From Bradyrhizobium sp. CCH5-F6 (GTDB taxonomy: Bacteria; Pseudomonadota; Alphaproteobacteria; Rhizobiales; Xanthobacteraceae), in assembly GCF_001556045.1 (NCBI RefSeq), contig NZ_LSIC01000101.1, positions 62,001 through 126,000 of the forward strand: a stretch of 64,000 bases of DNA. Reading direction: 5' to 3'. The notes under the pieces were generated by a model. The model ran no database searches. It saw only the letters and a program-made list of their open reading frames with translations, and was not told the origin of the DNA. A program made the translations under genes and the position numbers. Positions 17,119 through 25,844 of this stretch are shown here, piece by piece; the stretch's first letter is position 1; each line of letters begins with the position of its first letter.

Positions 17119-17148
17119 ACGGATCGGCAGCCTTTGCTGTCGATCCGT
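17119..17148. terminator. Hairpin between convergent genes
   Basis: ACGGATCGGCAG (17119-17130), loop CCTTTG, then CTGTCGATCCGT (17137-17148): a 12-base stem with a single G-T mismatch. It lies between the converging membrane-protein gene and the DUF427 gene, where a two-way terminator would be expected. The following bases on the plus strand are moderately T-rich (CCTTGTCT). Confidence 0.7.
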
Positions 17149-17209
17149 CCTTGTCTGACGATCCAGTTCCTGATTTCGGGTCGTGTTGCCGAAAAGGTGT
17201 CTTCGCGTT

Positions 17210-17707
17210 CTACCAACCGCGAGTCCCGGCGCCGCCCTTGAACGGTCCAACGATACGCGAGGTGATCCAGCCGCCGTAGAAGTCGCCTTCCTGAGGAAGC
17301 ACGCGTTCGTCATCCACCCAACATTCATCGACACGCGAGGCATAAAAGGCCAGATGACCCGCGATGTCAGAAAATTCCGACGATGGCGACGGATAGCTCC
17401 AGGCCGCGCGTTCGGACGTCCGTCCATCGACGAGGAGCGACCAGTATCTTGCCTGCCCCTTGAATTCGCACCACGAGCCGCCCGGCACGTCCAGCAGATA
17501 TTGCCGGGCGATATCGTCGGGCGGAATGTAATAGGCTGGCGGATGACTGGTCTCGAGGACGCGATAGCCCGCCGTGGTATCGGCAACGGTGCGACCGTTG
17601 AAAATGACGCGCAGCCGCGCGCCGGTTTTCTCCAGCCGTGGCGGACGGGGATAATCCCAGACGGACTCTTGTCCGATCGAGGGCTCGATGCGCTTGGGTC
17701 TCCACAT
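17210..17707 (-). CDS. DUF427 domain protein
   Basis: 165-residue protein of the DUF427 family, small beta-rich proteins of unknown function. Recognisable parts are RLRVIFNGRTVADTTAGYRV, ETSHPPAYYIPPDDI, a CEFKGQARYWSLLVDGRT segment, and a C-terminal EGDFYGGWITSRIVGPFKG. The length is normal for a single-domain member and there is no signal peptide. It lies 37 bases downstream of the hydrolase/membrane fusion gene on the same strand, so the two may be co-transcribed. Confidence 0.85.
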   Translation of the reverse strand: MWRPKRIEPSIGQESVWDYPRPPRLEKTGARLRVIFNGRTVADTTAGYRVLETSHPPAYYIPPDDIARQYLLDVPGGSWCEFKGQARYWSLLVDGRTSERAAWSYPSPSSEFSDIAGHLAFYASRVDECWVDDERVLPQEGDFYGGWITSRIVGPFKGGAGTRGW

Positions 17708-17744
17708 GTCTCGTCAACTCCAGCAGGAGATCGTCCGGGAATAC

Positions 17745-19256
17745 TCATCGCACGATCATCGGAAATGTCACCGCGATTGCCCATGCGAACACCGCGCCGT
17801 TGGCGAGTGCACCCGGCAGCGGATGCCGGGTCGCCGCGTAGCTCCAGCGGCTGATCAGCCCAAAGGCCAGGAACAGCAACAGGATCGCCGGCACGATGAT
17901 GACGAGAAAGAACAGCTTCATCGGGTTGAGCGCCACGGCAATCGCGAGCGAGAGCAAAAAGCAGACTTTGGTGAGGGCGTAAGCGCCGGTCCGGGCCTCG
18001 CTGCCACTTGTCAGCCATTCGTCGGCAATGAAGTAGGGCAGGGTCCCGCAGGCGATTGCGGCGATCAGCGGCAACCGCGCCGGAATCGGCAGGAACGAGA
18101 ACACATAAGCGTCGATGGGAAGGCCGAAGGCCAGGACGTTGTAGGCAGACACGGCGGCTGCTGCGATCGCGACGCGTGTCCAGGCGACCGTCGCGGCGGT
18201 TGGCTGTTGCCCCCTGCGCAAATAGACCAGGATTGCGGTCGTCAGAGCGCCATAGAGCAGAAAATGCAATGTCAGATAGTCGCCGAGCAGGATCGGCAGA
18301 AAGTCAGTCGGCATTTTCCAGAGCAGCAGCGGGGTCACGACCGCCGGCAGGAACGCAGCAGTCATCAGTGCCTTCCAGCCCAGACTTGCGCCCGCCGGAC
18401 TCGGGCTCACCGCGGGCAACGCTGCGGACAGCGGCCAGGCGAGTGCGACGATGCCGGCAAACACCAGCGCCAGCCAGCGCCCGCGGCTGTCGACCTCTTC
18501 ATACGGCCGGTCGCCGAACGCGGCATTCATCCAGCGCAATGCTTCGACCATGCCGTCATGACTGTAGAGCACGCCGATATGTTCGACCCCGCGCGCCAGC
18601 ACCAGCTTTCGTGCGGTGCCGTCGGAGAATCGTCCGTAGGTCTCGCCGGGGATTGCCGTGCCGCTGGCCGTCAGATTGACGATGCGCAGACCCTCGTTCC
18701 GGAGCATCGCAGGCTCCAGCGCGCCGACGATGACAAGCAGATTGCGCGGACTGGTCGGTGTTACGACGGGTGAAAACACCGAGACCGCGACGGTGGTCTC
18801 GACGTCCGGATGGGCTTGCGCAAACCGCACCACGATGTCGGACGCCATCGAATGTCCGAGCACCGCGAGCCGGCCATCCCTCCCGGGCAGCCTGCGTGCT
18901 GACGCCGCGACGTCGGTCAGTTCCTTCAGCAACGCGGTGGTGATGGCCAAGCCCTCGGTGATATCACCATGCATGGGAACCGGGTTGCGCCCGTGGCCGG
19001 GGAAATCGAAGGTCACGGCCATGTAGCCGTTGCGCGCAAGCGTTTCGGCGAACGGTTGCATCAGTTGTTGCGAACCGGCAAAGCCGTGCGCGATCACGAC
19101 GACCGGCGCGGGCGCGGCGGATTGCCGTCTGAATACCGTGACCGGCGTTTCGCCGACGACGGTCCGCGTCACGTTCAGTTCACTTCTGCCTTCATGCAGT
19201 TCAAAGAGCCCGATCAGGATCGCCACTGTCGCGATAAACCCGACGAGGAACCTCAT
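17745..19256 (-). CDS. Alpha/beta hydrolase fused to a multi-helix membrane domain
   Basis: 503-residue protein. An N-terminal membrane anchor (RFLVGFIATVAILIGLFEL) is followed by an alpha/beta-hydrolase domain with VVVIAHGFAGSQ (oxyanion region), the nucleophile elbow GHSMAS (Ser is the likely nucleophile), and an Asp/His part including RGVEHIGVLYS. From about residue 255 to the end come roughly eight hydrophobic helices. ATG 19256 overlaps the DUF3422 stop by four bases, so these two are coupled. Substrate unknown; a lipid or cell-envelope ester is possible. Confidence 0.75.
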   Translation of the reverse strand: MRFLVGFIATVAILIGLFELHEGRSELNVTRTVVGETPVTVFRRQSAAPAPVVVIAHGFAGSQQLMQPFAETLARNGYMAVTFDFPGHGRNPVPMHGDITEGLAITTALLKELTDVAASARRLPGRDGRLAVLGHSMASDIVVRFAQAHPDVETTVAVSVFSPVVTPTSPRNLLVIVGALEPAMLRNEGLRIVNLTASGTAIPGETYGRFSDGTARKLVLARGVEHIGVLYSHDGMVEALRWMNAAFGDRPYEEVDSRGRWLALVFAGIVALAWPLSAALPAVSPSPAGASLGWKALMTAAFLPAVVTPLLLWKMPTDFLPILLGDYLTLHFLLYGALTTAILVYLRRGQQPTAATVAWTRVAIAAAAVSAYNVLAFGLPIDAYVFSFLPIPARLPLIAAIACGTLPYFIADEWLTSGSEARTGAYALTKVCFLLSLAIAVALNPMKLFFLVIIVPAILLLFLAFGLISRWSYAATRHPLPGALANGAVFAWAIAVTFPMIVR

Positions 19257-20572
19257 CGATCTTCGCCGGCGATGTGCTTCCTGCGGATACTTCGCACCGT
19301 CCACCAGATCGCAAAGCCCGCAACCGGAACGAAGACGGCCGTCGCGACGCCGGGCTCGACATGAAGAGCACCGCTATCATGCGCCGCCTTTGCGATGTAT
19401 CCGAACAGACTCACGACGTAGTAGGTGATCGCCGCGACCGACAGGCCTTCGACCGTGGCTTGCAGCCGCAGTTGCAGCCGCGTCCGCGCGTTCATCGACT
19501 TCAGAAGCTCCTGGTTCTGCTGCTCGAGCTCGACATCGACGCGGGTGCGCAACAGGTTTGCAGCGCGTGCGAGCTTCAACGACAGGCTGGATTGCCGCGC
19601 CTCGGTGGTGACGCACGTGCGCAGCGCCGGCTTCATCCGGCGTGCGAGAAACGACGACCACGTCGGGAGGCCGCCGACCTTGCGTTCGCCGATAGTCTGC
19701 AAGCGTTGCTCGACGATTTCCTCGTAGGCACGGCTGGCGCCGAAGCGGAACACGCTGGAGGCCGCCCCGGCTTCGACCTCGGCGGCGAGGGCCGTCAGCT
19801 CGTCGAGCAACTTGTGATTGGCGGCGAGGTCGCCGGCGTGTCGCATCTGGTCGGTCACTTCGACGAGCCGGCGCTCCGCCGCCGCGATCGACGGCGACAG
19901 CCGTTGCGCTTCCGGCAGGCCGAGCAGGGCAAGCGTCCGGTAGGTTTCGAGCTCGACCACCCGCTGTACCAGTGCTCCGGCCCGTTCCGGCGACATCGTG
20001 CGGTTGGCAACGAGGATGCGGACAAAGCCCGAGGGTCCAGGCTGGAAGTCGGTCGCGTAGAGCGCGGCGCCGTCGGAGTTCTCGGCGACGGCCAGACTGG
20101 ATTTGTCGAAGAGTCGTTCTGGCGCAGTTCGTTGCAGATCCTCCGTCAGAAGATGCAGATCGACTGCCACCAGCAGCGGGCCGGGCTGCGGCACCAGCCG
20201 CATCGGCAGCGCCAGCGAGGCTGCATCCGGATGGAACGGCGCGGCCGCAGGATCGGCCGGCATTTCCCAGGTGTAGGTCGTGAACTCGGAGTGCTGCTCC
20301 CATCGCAGCGCGGTCGTTCCGAACGGGACACGATGATGCTTTTCGGCAGGCGACGGCGGTTGCAGCCCGCGCGATGTGCAGAACGCGATCAGGTTGACGC
20401 GGTCGGCTTGTGCGCGTGACCCCGACGTATCGAAGGCAAAATGCACGACGCGCGACGGCACCGCAATCGGTGTGAACGGGCGGGCATGAACCTCGCCGAG
20501 CACCGCTGCTCGCAATGGATGAGGTGTCAGCCGGGCCGCCTCGCCGTCACCTATCAGAACATCCGTGCTCAT
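19253..20572 (-). CDS. DUF3422 family protein
   Basis: 439-residue protein with the DUF3422 hallmark N-terminus (LRAAVLGEVHARPFTPI), internal VEVTDQMRHAGDLAANHKLL-like helical segments and two C-terminal transmembrane helices (GLSVAAITYYVVSLFGYIAK and ATAVFVPVAGFAIWW). Distant relatives in eukaryotes and bacteria are inner-membrane proteins of unknown role. It is divergent from bchI across a 333-base gap, marks the edge of the photosynthesis cluster, and is coupled to the downstream hydrolase/membrane gene. Confidence 0.85.
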   Translation of the reverse strand: MSTDVLIGDGEAARLTPHPLRAAVLGEVHARPFTPIAVPSRVVHFAFDTSGSRAQADRVNLIAFCTSRGLQPPSPAEKHHRVPFGTTALRWEQHSEFTTYTWEMPADPAAAPFHPDAASLALPMRLVPQPGPLLVAVDLHLLTEDLQRTAPERLFDKSSLAVAENSDGAALYATDFQPGPSGFVRILVANRTMSPERAGALVQRVVELETYRTLALLGLPEAQRLSPSIAAAERRLVEVTDQMRHAGDLAANHKLLDELTALAAEVEAGAASSVFRFGASRAYEEIVEQRLQTIGERKVGGLPTWSSFLARRMKPALRTCVTTEARQSSLSLKLARAANLLRTRVDVELEQQNQELLKSMNARTRLQLRLQATVEGLSVAAITYYVVSLFGYIAKAAHDSGALHVEPGVATAVFVPVAGFAIWWTVRSIRRKHIAGEDR

Positions 20573-20905
20573 CGCATCTCGATCTCCGGTGGTTGATTGC
20601 TTCTTGGGGCCGCTACGCTACGAGTAACACTCCGTCGTGCCGGGCAGAAGCCGGAAGGCGTCCACTACGCTTCGGCAAAAAAAACATGGCGCGCGGTGAA
20701 ACGCCGGATGATTGGCTCGTATATCTTCCGTGGTGTTGCGTCTTGATATCGGAGTGTGCACCGCACGCTGGCCTTGGTTTGCATTCCGGCAACGGCCGGC
20801 CTTAATCTCTGCCCGCGCCGCGGAACGTCGAGCGGCTGCGATTGGAGCTTGGTGGTGGCAGTCTCTATCATTGCGCGTATGCGGCCAGGGCCATGAAAGG
20901 TTAGC
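20573..20905. other. 333-bp divergent intergenic region, DUF3422 / bchI
   Basis: No gene was found. It must carry the promoter of bchI, but I see no exact TGT-N12-ACA box here, unlike most other photosynthesis promoters in the window. An A-run (AAAAAAAA) occurs near 20678. A weak AAAGG ribosome-binding site precedes the bchI ATG. Confidence 0.5.
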
Positions 20906-21928
20906 ATGGCAACAGCGTTTCCATTCTCCGCGATTGTCGGCCAGGACGAGATCAAGCTCGCGCTCCTGATCGCAGCGGTCGATCCCAAGGTCGGTGGCGT
21001 GCTGGCCTTCGGCGATCGGGGCTCGGGCAAGTCCACCGCGGTCCGTGCGCTTGCGGCGTTGCTGCCGAAGATGAAGGTCGTTGTCGGTTGCCGATATAAT
21101 TGCGATCCGGATCGGCCGGCGGAGTATTGCGAGGATTGCCGAGTTCGCGCGGCCGGGGGCGGGCTGAAATCCGTGCAGGTGTCGGTGCCGGTCGTCGATC
21201 TTCCGCTCGGGGCGACCGAGGATCGCGTGGTCGGGGCACTCGATCTGGAACGCGCTTTGGCGCGCGGGGAGAAGGCGTTCGAGCCGGGATTGCTGGCCCG
21301 CGCCCATCGCGGGTTCTTGTACATCGACGAAGCCAACCTGCTGGAGGATCATCTCGTGGATCTCCTGCTCGATGTTGCCGCGTCCGGCGAAAATGTCGTC
21401 GAGCGCGAGGGCTTGAGCATACGTCATCCGGCGCGATTCGTGCTGGTCGGCACGGGAAATCCCGAGGAAGGCGAGTTGCGCCCGCAATTGCTGGACCGCT
21501 TCGGCATGTCGGTGGAGGTGAAGACACCGGGCAGTCTCGCGGACCGGATCGAAGTCGTGCGGCGCCGTGACGCCTTCGAAAGCGATAGCGAAGCTTTCGT
21601 CACCAAATGGGCCAAGGACGAGGCCAAGCTTCGCAAGAAGATCATCGCGGCGCGGGAGAAACTGTCCTCGGTTTCGGTGCCCGACGTGACGCTCGAGCGC
21701 GCCGCAAAACTCTGCATGTCGCTCGGCACCGACGGCTTACGGGGCGAACTGACATTGATGCGCGCGGCCCGTGCGCTCGCCGCACTCGACTCCGCCAAGA
21801 CTGTGACCGACGATCATCTGCGCCGGATGGCGCCTTCGGCCTTGCGGCATCGCCTGCGGCGCAATCCCCTCGATGATGCAGGCTCCTCGGTACGCGTCGA
21901 CCGTGCGATAACGGAGGTGCTGGGATGA
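20906..21928 (+). CDS. bchI: Magnesium chelatase ATPase subunit BchI
   Basis: 340-residue AAA+ subunit of Mg chelatase, which inserts Mg2+ into protoporphyrin IX with BchD and BchH. Walker A GDRGSGKST is at about residues 36-44, and LYIDEANLLEDHLVD provides Walker B/helix-2 features. Sensor and arginine-finger parts follow in VLVGTGNPEEGELRPQLLDR. The length is typical of BchI (about 340). The stop overlaps the bchD start (ATGA). It is the first gene of the cluster on this side. Confidence 0.96.
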   Translation: MATAFPFSAIVGQDEIKLALLIAAVDPKVGGVLAFGDRGSGKSTAVRALAALLPKMKVVVGCRYNCDPDRPAEYCEDCRVRAAGGGLKSVQVSVPVVDLPLGATEDRVVGALDLERALARGEKAFEPGLLARAHRGFLYIDEANLLEDHLVDLLLDVAASGENVVEREGLSIRHPARFVLVGTGNPEEGELRPQLLDRFGMSVEVKTPGSLADRIEVVRRRDAFESDSEAFVTKWAKDEAKLRKKIIAAREKLSSVSVPDVTLERAAKLCMSLGTDGLRGELTLMRAARALAALDSAKTVTDDHLRRMAPSALRHRLRRNPLDDAGSSVRVDRAITEVLG

Positions 21929-23682
21929 CTGGCGCTGCCGCCTGGTTCGATGCGGTGACGGCAGCGCGATTGTTCGCCGTAGACCCGTCGGGGATCGGTG
22001 GCGTGGTGTTGAGATCGCGCGCGGGCCCGGTGCGGGACCGCTGGCTCGCCTTGCTTCGTGCAGCGCTGCCGCCATCCGGCAATTTGAAGCAGGTGCCGCT
22101 CAACATCGCCGAAAGCCGATTGCTCGGCGGGCTCGACCTCAACGCTACGTTGCTCGCGGGCCGCCCCGTTGCCGAACGCGGACTCCTGGCGGAAGCCGAT
22201 GGCGGCGTCATTATGCTGGCGATGGCGGAGCGGCTCTCGGCAGCAACGACGGTCCATGTCACGGCCGCGATGGATGCCGGGGAGACGATCGTCGAGCGCG
22301 ACGGTCTGTCGCTTCGGATGCCTGCGCGTTTCGGCGTCATCGCCCTTGACGAAGGCGCTGAGGATGAATTCGCGCCTGCATCGCTGCGCGATCGTCTCGC
22401 GCTTCACGTCGATCTCAACGCAATCGGCATCCGTGACGCCGAGGAGTTCGCGCTTGATGCCCGGGAAACAGCGGCGGCACGCGCGAAGGTGCCGTCCCTC
22501 GAGGCCGACGCGGCCCAGATCGAGGCACTTTGTACCGCGGCCACTGCGCTTGGAATCGCCTCGTTGCGTGCGCCATTGCTCGCGCTGCGCATCGCCTGCG
22601 CCAGTGCCGCGCTCGCAGGTCATTCCAAAGTCGAAAAGGATGATCTCGCTCTGGCTGCGCGGTTGGTGCTGGCGCCCCGCGCGCTGGTGTTTCCGCCGGC
22701 GGGTGAGGCGACCCAACCGGAGGAGCCACCGCCGCCGATCGAAGATGAAGCGGATGAGTCCGGTGGCGCAGATCAAACCCCCGACATCGATCGCGCGCTC
22801 GACGAGGTCATTCTGGCCGCAGCGCAGGCGGCGATCCCGCCGGATGTGCTGATCGCCCTTCGTACGGGATCTGCGGGACGATCGCACGGTCGTTCCTCCG
22901 GAAAGGCCGGTGCGTTGCAGAAATCCAGCAAGCGCGGCCGGCCGGCCGGCGTGCTGCGCGGCGTGTTGCGCGCCGGTGCCAGGCTCAACGTCATCGAGAC
23001 CTTGCACGCGTCGGCACCATGGCAACCTTTGCGACGCCGCGAGGCGACCGGACCGGGCGAGGAATCCCGCCCCCGCATCCTGATCCGCAAGGATGACTTT
23101 CGTATCTCGCGTTTCAAGCAGCGTACGGAAACGGTCACGATTTTCGTCGTCGATGCGTCCGGGTCCGCGGCATTGCATCGGCTCGCGGAAGCCAAGGGTG
23201 CGGTCGAGTTGCTTCTGGCGGATTGCTACATCCGGCGGGACCAGGTGGCGCTGATCGCGTTTCGCGCAAATGCCGCGGAACTGCTGCTGCCGCCGACCCG
23301 TTCGTTGGCGCGCGCCAAGCGAAGTCTTGCAGGATTGCCTGGCGGCGGCGGTACGCCGCTGGCCGCAGGGCTCGATGCCGCCTTCGTACTGTCGGACTCG
23401 ATCCGCCGCAAGGGACAGACGCCGACAGTGATCGTCCTGACCGACGGCCGGGCCAACATCGCGCGCGATGGCGGGCAAGGGCGTCCGCGTGCCGAGGATG
23501 ATGCGATGAGCGCGGCGCGGCAGTTGCGCGGCGCAGGTATTGCGGCCGTCCTGGTCGATACGTCCCCGCGTCCGGGAATTTCTGGAGAAGCCATCGCCAA
23601 GGAGATGGGCGCACGCTATCTTCCGCTGCCGCACGCCGACGCAGTGACCTTGTCAAAGGCCGTGCTCACCAGCGTCGGCTAA
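21925..23682 (+). CDS. bchD: Magnesium chelatase subunit BchD
   Basis: 585-residue chelatase subunit. It has a degenerate N-terminal AAA+ domain (no intact Walker A), an acidic/proline linker ([16 protein letters not shown], about residues 272-287), and a C-terminal integrin-like von Willebrand A domain whose MIDAS motif DASGS is near residue 409. BchD forms the double-ring complex with BchI and couples it to BchH. It is translationally coupled to bchI and is followed on the opposite strand by a hemE remnant that overlaps its stop codon. Confidence 0.95.
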   Translation: MTGAAAWFDAVTAARLFAVDPSGIGGVVLRSRAGPVRDRWLALLRAALPPSGNLKQVPLNIAESRLLGGLDLNATLLAGRPVAERGLLAEADGGVIMLAMAERLSAATTVHVTAAMDAGETIVERDGLSLRMPARFGVIALDEGAEDEFAPASLRDRLALHVDLNAIGIRDAEEFALDARETAAARAKVPSLEADAAQIEALCTAATALGIASLRAPLLALRIACASAALAGHSKVEKDDLALAARLVLAPRALVFPPAGEATQPEEPPPPIEDEADESGGADQTPDIDRALDEVILAAAQAAIPPDVLIALRTGSAGRSHGRSSGKAGALQKSSKRGRPAGVLRGVLRAGARLNVIETLHASAPWQPLRRREATGPGEESRPRILIRKDDFRISRFKQRTETVTIFVVDASGSAALHRLAEAKGAVELLLADCYIRRDQVALIAFRANAAELLLPPTRSLARAKRSLAGLPGGGGTPLAAGLDAAFVLSDSIRRKGQTPTVIVLTDGRANIARDGGQGRPRAEDDAMSAARQLRGAGIAAVLVDTSPRPGISGEAIAKEMGARYLPLPHADAVTLSKAVLTSVG

Positions 23683-23792
23683 AGCGATCCCTTGTAAGCC
23701 CGAACCCGCTTCAACATCTGCTCGACATGCGCGATCGGGGTTTCCGGCTGGATCTCGTGGCCGAGGTTGAAGATCAGCCGGCCACCCGCGAA
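23679..23792 (-). pseudogene. hemE (uroporphyrinogen decarboxylase) 3' remnant
   Basis: The minus strand encodes about 37 residues beginning [19 protein letters not shown] and ending in an [19 protein letters not shown] tail before a TAG. This is the C-terminus of rhizobial HemE, where the conserved turn usually reads NLGHGI; here Gly is replaced by Glu. No upstream part of the gene is present. The stop codon overlaps the bchD stop tail-to-tail. It looks like a scar of recombination or insertion at a hemE locus when the photosynthesis cluster was assembled or moved; a working hemE must be elsewhere. Confidence 0.75.
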
Positions 23793-23849
23793 ATTCGTCA
23801 GCGGAGCTTGTGTCAAGCGGCATTTCCGTTGCCGGCCGACAACTCTGAT

Positions 23850-23867
23850 TGTCAGTCCTGATACACT
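23850..23867 (+). promoter_or_regulatory. Possible weak PpsR box upstream of hydrolase/bchO
   Basis: TGT-N12-ACT at 23850-23867, one mismatch from TGT-N12-ACA, lying 57 bases upstream of the alpha/beta hydrolase start. It sits where a promoter for the hydrolase-bchO pair would be needed after the hemE scar. Weak support on its own. Confidence 0.3.
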
Positions 23868-23923
23868 GCTGTTACGGTCTCTGCCACGGCGAATGCGGCC
23901 TGGTTCGACAAAGGAGATTTGCG

Positions 23924-24883
23924 ATGAGCGCAGCCGCCCCGACAAACAGTCCCGTCGCTTTGCGTGGCACGAACGAACTGCCAGCGCCCGTCTCCGGGCA
24001 GCGCCACGAGATCGGAAGCCCGGTCGGACGGTTGACTTATTATTCGGCCGGTCCCGACATTCCCGGCAAATCTCCACCGCTGCTGCTGGTTCACAGTATC
24101 AATGCCGCAGCCTCGGCTTACGAGGTCAAGCCGCTTTACGAACATTACAGGCGAACCCGGACTGTCTATGCGCTCGAGCTCCCTGGTTTTGGTCATTCTG
24201 AACGCGGAGAACGCGAATACACCGTGCGCATGATGACGGATGCGATCCTGGTCGCGGTTCGCGAGATCCAGAACGACTTCGGCCGTATTCCGATCGACGC
24301 GTTGGCGGTGTCGCTGTCCTCGGAGTTTCTTGCGCGTGCCGTTTCGGAGTCGCCGCTTGCGTTCCGCTCTCTGGCGCTCGTCAGCCCGACCGGCTTCACC
24401 ACACTCGACAAGAATACCAACTGGCGCGAAGGCACCCGCGGCAAGCCGTGGCTGCGCCGGCTTTTCGAGTTTCCCTTGTGGAGCGATGGCTTCTTCCGGC
24501 TGCTGACCAGCCGGCGCATCATCCGCTACTTCCTGAACAAGACCTGGGGCTCGACCAATATCGACGAAGGTTTGCTGGACTATGACTACCTTACCGCGCA
24601 TCAACCGGGAGCACAGCACGCGCCATACTACTTTGTTTCGGGCTTCCTGTTCAGCAAGGACATTCCGAGGATCTACAATTCGCTGACGCTGCCGGTCTGG
24701 ATGAGCCACGGCGTGCGCGGCGATTTCGTCGACTACACCAACAAGTCACAAGTCGAGGGCCGCGCCAACTGGACCATTCGGGTGTTCTCGACCGGTGCGA
24801 TGCCGCACTTCGAAGCCGAAGCCGAATTCATTGCGGCCTACGACGCGTTCCTGGCCGGCGTGCCGTCGGCACCACTCGGATAG
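23924..24883 (+). CDS. Alpha/beta hydrolase in photosynthesis cluster
   Basis: 319-residue alpha/beta-hydrolase-fold protein distinct from BchO, which follows eight bases later. The oxyanion-hole region reads [16 protein letters not shown] (HS in place of the usual HG), [11 protein letters not shown] follows, and the nucleophile elbow position reads [10 protein letters not shown], with Ser in the S-x-S pattern. The catalytic His could be in [14 protein letters not shown] 23924 has AAGGAGA seven bases upstream. Its place between bchD and bchO suggests a role in pigment metabolism, for example on a porphyrin or prenyl ester, but no function is established by the sequence. Confidence 0.72.
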   Translation: MSAAAPTNSPVALRGTNELPAPVSGQRHEIGSPVGRLTYYSAGPDIPGKSPPLLLVHSINAAASAYEVKPLYEHYRRTRTVYALELPGFGHSERGEREYTVRMMTDAILVAVREIQNDFGRIPIDALAVSLSSEFLARAVSESPLAFRSLALVSPTGFTTLDKNTNWREGTRGKPWLRRLFEFPLWSDGFFRLLTSRRIIRYFLNKTWGSTNIDEGLLDYDYLTAHQPGAQHAPYYFVSGFLFSKDIPRIYNSLTLPVWMSHGVRGDFVDYTNKSQVEGRANWTIRVFSTGAMPHFEAEAEFIAAYDAFLAGVPSAPLG

Positions 24884-24891
24884 GCGCTGCC

Positions 24892-25782
24892 GTGTCCGGT
24901 CTCGTCTGGAACCGCGATGGTGCAGATTGGCCCAACCGGGATGCCAGTGCGTTCGTTGAAGCGGCCGGCATCTGCTGGCATGTGCAGCGGATGGGCGAAG
25001 GCCCTCCACTTCTGTTGATCCACGGCACCGGGGCCGCGACTCATTCCTGGCGCGAATTGTTGCCGCTGCTGGCCCATAATTTCTCGGTGATCGCGCCGGA
25101 TTTGCCCGGACACGGATTCACGCAATCGCCGCCGGCACATCGGTTGTCGCTGCCGGGAATGGCGGCGGACATCGGCGCGCTGCTGCGCAAGCTGGAGGTC
25201 AGGCCGGAGATCGCGGTCGGTCATTCCGCGGGGGCGGCGATATCGGCGCGCATGTATCTTGCCGGCCGCATGGCGCCGCGCCTGCTGATCGCCCTGAATG
25301 GCGCCTTCATGCCGTTCGGCGGCGTTGCAAACCATCTGTTCTCCCCGCTTGCAAATCTGCTGGTGATGAACCCGTTGGTGCCGCGCGTGTTCGCCTGGCA
25401 GGCATCTCATGCCGGCGCGGTCGAGCGGTTGATCGCCAACACCGGTTCGACGATCGATCAGGAAGGCGTTGCGCTCTACCGCAAGTTGGTGCGCAATCCG
25501 GCGCATGTCGCGGCCGCACTGCGAATGATGGCGAACTGGAAACTCGAGCCGCTGCTGCACGATCTGCCACGGTTGACGACGGCGCTGGTCTTGGTGGCCG
25601 CTACCAATGATCGCTCGATATCGCCGGAGGTCGCGCGACAGGTTCGCGAGATTCTTCCAAGTGCCGTGATCGAGCAGCTGCCCGGCCTCGGCCATCTCGC
25701 GCACGAAGAGCAACCGCAACTCATCGCGCAGCTCATCTTGAAGTACGCGCACGCAAATGCTGCCGGGCAAGCGGCACAATAA
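24892..25782 (+). CDS. bchO: BchO, alpha/beta hydrolase associated with Mg chelatase
   Basis: 296-residue BchO-type hydrolase. It shows LLLIHGTGAATHSWRELLPLL (HG oxyanion motif), IAPDLPGHGFTQSP, nucleophile elbow VGHSAGAAIS, and a late LGHLAHEE with the likely catalytic His. BchO genes regularly accompany bchID; the biochemical role is unproven but usually described as accessory to Mg chelatase. The start is GTG at 24892, eight bases after the preceding gene; there is no good upstream ATG in frame. Confidence 0.88.
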   Translation: MSGLVWNRDGADWPNRDASAFVEAAGICWHVQRMGEGPPLLLIHGTGAATHSWRELLPLLAHNFSVIAPDLPGHGFTQSPPAHRLSLPGMAADIGALLRKLEVRPEIAVGHSAGAAISARMYLAGRMAPRLLIALNGAFMPFGGVANHLFSPLANLLVMNPLVPRVFAWQASHAGAVERLIANTGSTIDQEGVALYRKLVRNPAHVAAALRMMANWKLEPLLHDLPRLTTALVLVAATNDRSISPEVARQVREILPSAVIEQLPGLGHLAHEEQPQLIAQLILKYAHANAAGQAAQ

Positions 25783-25783
25783 A

Positions 25784-25801
25784 TGTAACTTAGAATATAC
25801 A
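25784..25801 (+). promoter_or_regulatory. PpsR box 1 upstream of crtI
   Basis: Exact TGT-N12-ACA: TGT at 25784-25786 and ACA at 25799-25801. It starts one base after the bchO stop codon and is followed 17 bases later by a second exact box. Tandem boxes of this kind mediate cooperative PpsR/CrtJ binding in other purple bacteria. Confidence 0.75.
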
Positions 25802-25818
25802 CTTTAGGGCTTGGAAAC

Positions 25819-25836
25819 TGTCAAGATATAGTTACA
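25819..25836 (+). promoter_or_regulatory. PpsR box 2 upstream of crtI
   Basis: Exact TGT-N12-ACA (25819-25821 and 25834-25836) with the extended form TGTCA at the left arm. It closely resembles the box before the ECF sigma gene (shared CTGTCAA and TATAGTT parts). It ends only eight bases before the crtI ATG, so bound PpsR would cover the transcription start. Confidence 0.78.
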
Positions 25837-25844
25837 GTGACCTG

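Noticed and set aside
16618..18018. 466-residue minus-strand ORF from the small membrane gene through DUF427
   Set aside because: It spans three supported features including a hairpin, has no recognisable domain, and overlaps the DUF427 gene in another frame.
21814..23634. 606-residue minus-strand ORF across bchD
   Set aside because: Low-complexity Arg/Gly/Gln-rich shadow of bchD, whose MIDAS and linker features are unmistakable on the plus strand.
23850..23863. TGT-N10-ACA at the hydrolase promoter
   Set aside because: The spacing is 10, not 12. The same bases give TGT-N12-ACT, which I list only as a weak candidate.
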